Positions 5,680-5,793 of a DNA stretch of 5,793 bases are shown here, in pieces. This stretch comes from Pseudomonadota bacterium. GTDB lineage: Bacteria > Bdellovibrionota > Bacteriovoracia > Bacteriovoracales > Bacteriovoracaceae. Position 1 is the first letter of the stretch, and each line of letters starts with the position of its first letter. Position numbers and translations under genes: made by a program. The notes under the pieces were generated by a model, which had not been told where the DNA came from, made no database searches, and worked only from the letters and a program-made list of their open reading frames with translations. The stretch covers positions 1 to 5,793 of the forward strand of contig JAEYUK010000040.1 in the NCBI GenBank assembly GCA_023432655.1, in the 5' to 3' direction.

Positions 5680-5793
5680 TTACTGCCAGTTAGGGTCAAA
5701 ATACCCCCATCGTGGACTGAGAAAAGCATCCCCATTTAACCGCGAACAATATATAAATTTTACTAGAGTGCTATCCATTCCGCCCTTAAGTGC
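5680..5793 (-). CDS. C-terminal end of an unrecognised leftward protein, cut by the right edge
   Basis: On the minus strand one frame is open from the edge for 37 codons and ends in tandem TAA stops (5680-5682, then 5677-5679). The other two minus-strand frames have stops within the first ten codons. The peptide ends in an aromatic-rich stretch, Ser-Pro-Arg-Trp-Gly-Tyr-Phe-Asp-Pro-Asn-Trp-Gln, which looks like real protein rather than random translation. I do not recognise the family. The gene would converge on the antiporter with a gap of 19 bp and no obvious shared terminator hairpin. An open frame this short can arise by chance. Confidence 0.45.
   Translation of the reverse strand, partial: ALKGGMDSTLVKFIYCSRLNGDAFLSPRWGYFDPNWQ

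Overview
The window holds four complete or near-complete genes and two genes cut by its edges, on a genome of roughly 40% GC (judged by eye). The gene set fits a Gram-negative bacterium. A secreted, permuted papain-like hydrolase, a bacterial ceramidase-family membrane protein, an acyl-CoA/carboxylate CoA-transferase and an AT-rich, lysine-rich coding style would suit the Bdellovibrionota (Bacteriovorax/Peredibacter-like predators). That placement is inference; no marker gene here proves it.

Layout from left to right. (1) The C-terminal part of a ceramidase-family integral membrane protein runs rightward and enters from the left edge. (2) A leftward gene encodes a secreted 509-residue protein whose last third is a YiiX-like C92-family cysteine hydrolase domain. 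Its 3' end overlaps the 3' end of the ceramidase-like gene by 51 bp. Its ribosome binding site lies inside a perfect 11-bp inverted repeat. (3) A leftward acetyl-CoA hydrolase/transferase-family CoA-transferase lies 74-83 bp upstream of the hydrolase, with its own recognisable promoter and Shine-Dalgarno site. (4) Diverging from it is the catalytic half of a histidine kinase. It has lost its sensor region and carries a visible one-base frameshift just before the H-box, so it is probably a pseudogene or a decaying remnant. (5) A rightward NhaP2/CvrA-like K+(Na+)/H+ antiporter has a C-terminal RCK_C domain. (6) At the right edge, a leftward open frame of 37 codons ending in tandem stops is probably the tail of a further, convergent gene.

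I see no sign that the genes form one pathway. Gene orientation changes four times. Only the CoA-transferase and the hydrolase could share a transcript. There is no tRNA, rRNA, CRISPR array, insertion sequence or phage gene, and no convincing new multi-gene system. The most interesting items are local: the Shine-Dalgarno-sequestering inverted repeat before the hydrolase gene, the frameshifted kinase, the unrecognised ~280-residue region ahead of the C92 domain, and a small set of competing hairpins at the antiporter start.
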